Origin: CAYSQW01 sp964433135
Lineage (GTDB): Bacteria; Acidobacteriota; Aminicenantia; Aminicenantales; Aminicenantaceae
Assembly: GCA_964433135.1 (NCBI GenBank)
Contig: CAYSQW010000039.1
Location: 1-32,100 of the forward strand
DNA length: 32,100 nt
Direction: 5' to 3'
Position numbers and translations under genes: made by a program. The first letter of the stretch is position 1. Each line of letters opens with the position of its first letter. Of this stretch, positions 32,054-32,100 are shown piece after piece. Under the pieces are notes generated by a model. The model searched no databases. It had not been told where the DNA came from and saw only the letters and a program-made list of their open reading frames with translations.

Positions 32054-32100
32054 GTGGAATGTCATATGATTGAAAATATCCCTTACACCATACCTGAAAA
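32054..32100 (+). CDS. start of a gene cut by the window edge
   Basis: AAGGAGG (32042-32048) is followed by GTG at 32054 (5-nt spacing) and an open frame reading VECHMIENIPYTIPE to the edge; ATG 32066 is an alternative start. ATG 32059 hits a stop after four codons. The visible 15 residues are too few to name it. It is likely in one operon with marR. Confidence 0.5.
   Translation, partial: MECHMIENIPYTIPE

Noticed and set aside
1..32100. CRISPR arrays, rRNA genes or complete insertion sequences
   Set aside because: No regular repeats with spacers, no rRNA motifs and no transposase with terminal inverted repeats were seen.

Overview
The window looks like bacterial chromosome of moderate GC, coding densely on both strands, with an AT-richer segment at the right end. 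The best clue to the organism is a family of large FtsX/MacB-type permeases. Several carry an N-terminal permease-prefix domain and sit next to a PadR-type regulator, an arrangement best known from Acidobacteriota and relatives. I lean towards an Acidobacteriota-like lineage such as Candidatus Aminicenantes. This is inference from gene style only; there is no rRNA or other marker here.

Layout. (1) 1-1,518: short direct repeats, a decayed aminotransferase tail, and a small exported two-repeat alpha/beta protein. (2) 1,519-6,021: a full-length Lhr helicase. (3) 6,047-7,168: a two-gene minus-strand unit for an exported protein of unknown function and an OmpA-type peptidoglycan-binding protein. 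(4) 7,345-14,718: two PadR + permease modules on opposite strands, separated by a secreted HExxH protein. (5) 14,921-17,370: a three-gene thiamine-linked unit (thiamine pyrophosphokinase, methyltransferase, thiamine-binding-like protein), then a standalone NFACT-R protein and a four-helix membrane protein on the other strand. (6) 17,832-19,640: the TypA/BipA GTPase. (7) 19,995-22,663: a frameshifted, centre-deleted permease behind a sigma-54-like promoter, convergent with a PadR gene followed by a permease reduced to its two ends. (8) 22,959-26,037: an E2-type acyltransferase-fold protein with altered active-site residues, an exported esterase-like hydrolase, and an exported methyltransferase. 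(9) 26,155-30,024: an intact PadR + permease pair, divergent from a third permease remnant that has a near-consensus sigma-54 promoter. (10) 30,038-30,415: an FMN-binding PPOX protein. (11) 30,689-32,100: the 3' part of a tRNA-Ala, a broken tyrosine recombinase, a MarR regulator and the start of one more gene. This reads as the edge of an integrated element.

The most interesting material is the permease family: six members, three of them wrecked, with no ABC ATPase in the window. The PadR-linked members all carry a Shine-Dalgarno-like tract 7 nt before an internal ATG, exactly where the permease core begins. The two members without the prefix domain start at that same point and sit behind sigma-54-type promoters. 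This suggests two regulatory classes built on one core, and possibly a second translation product from the PadR class.
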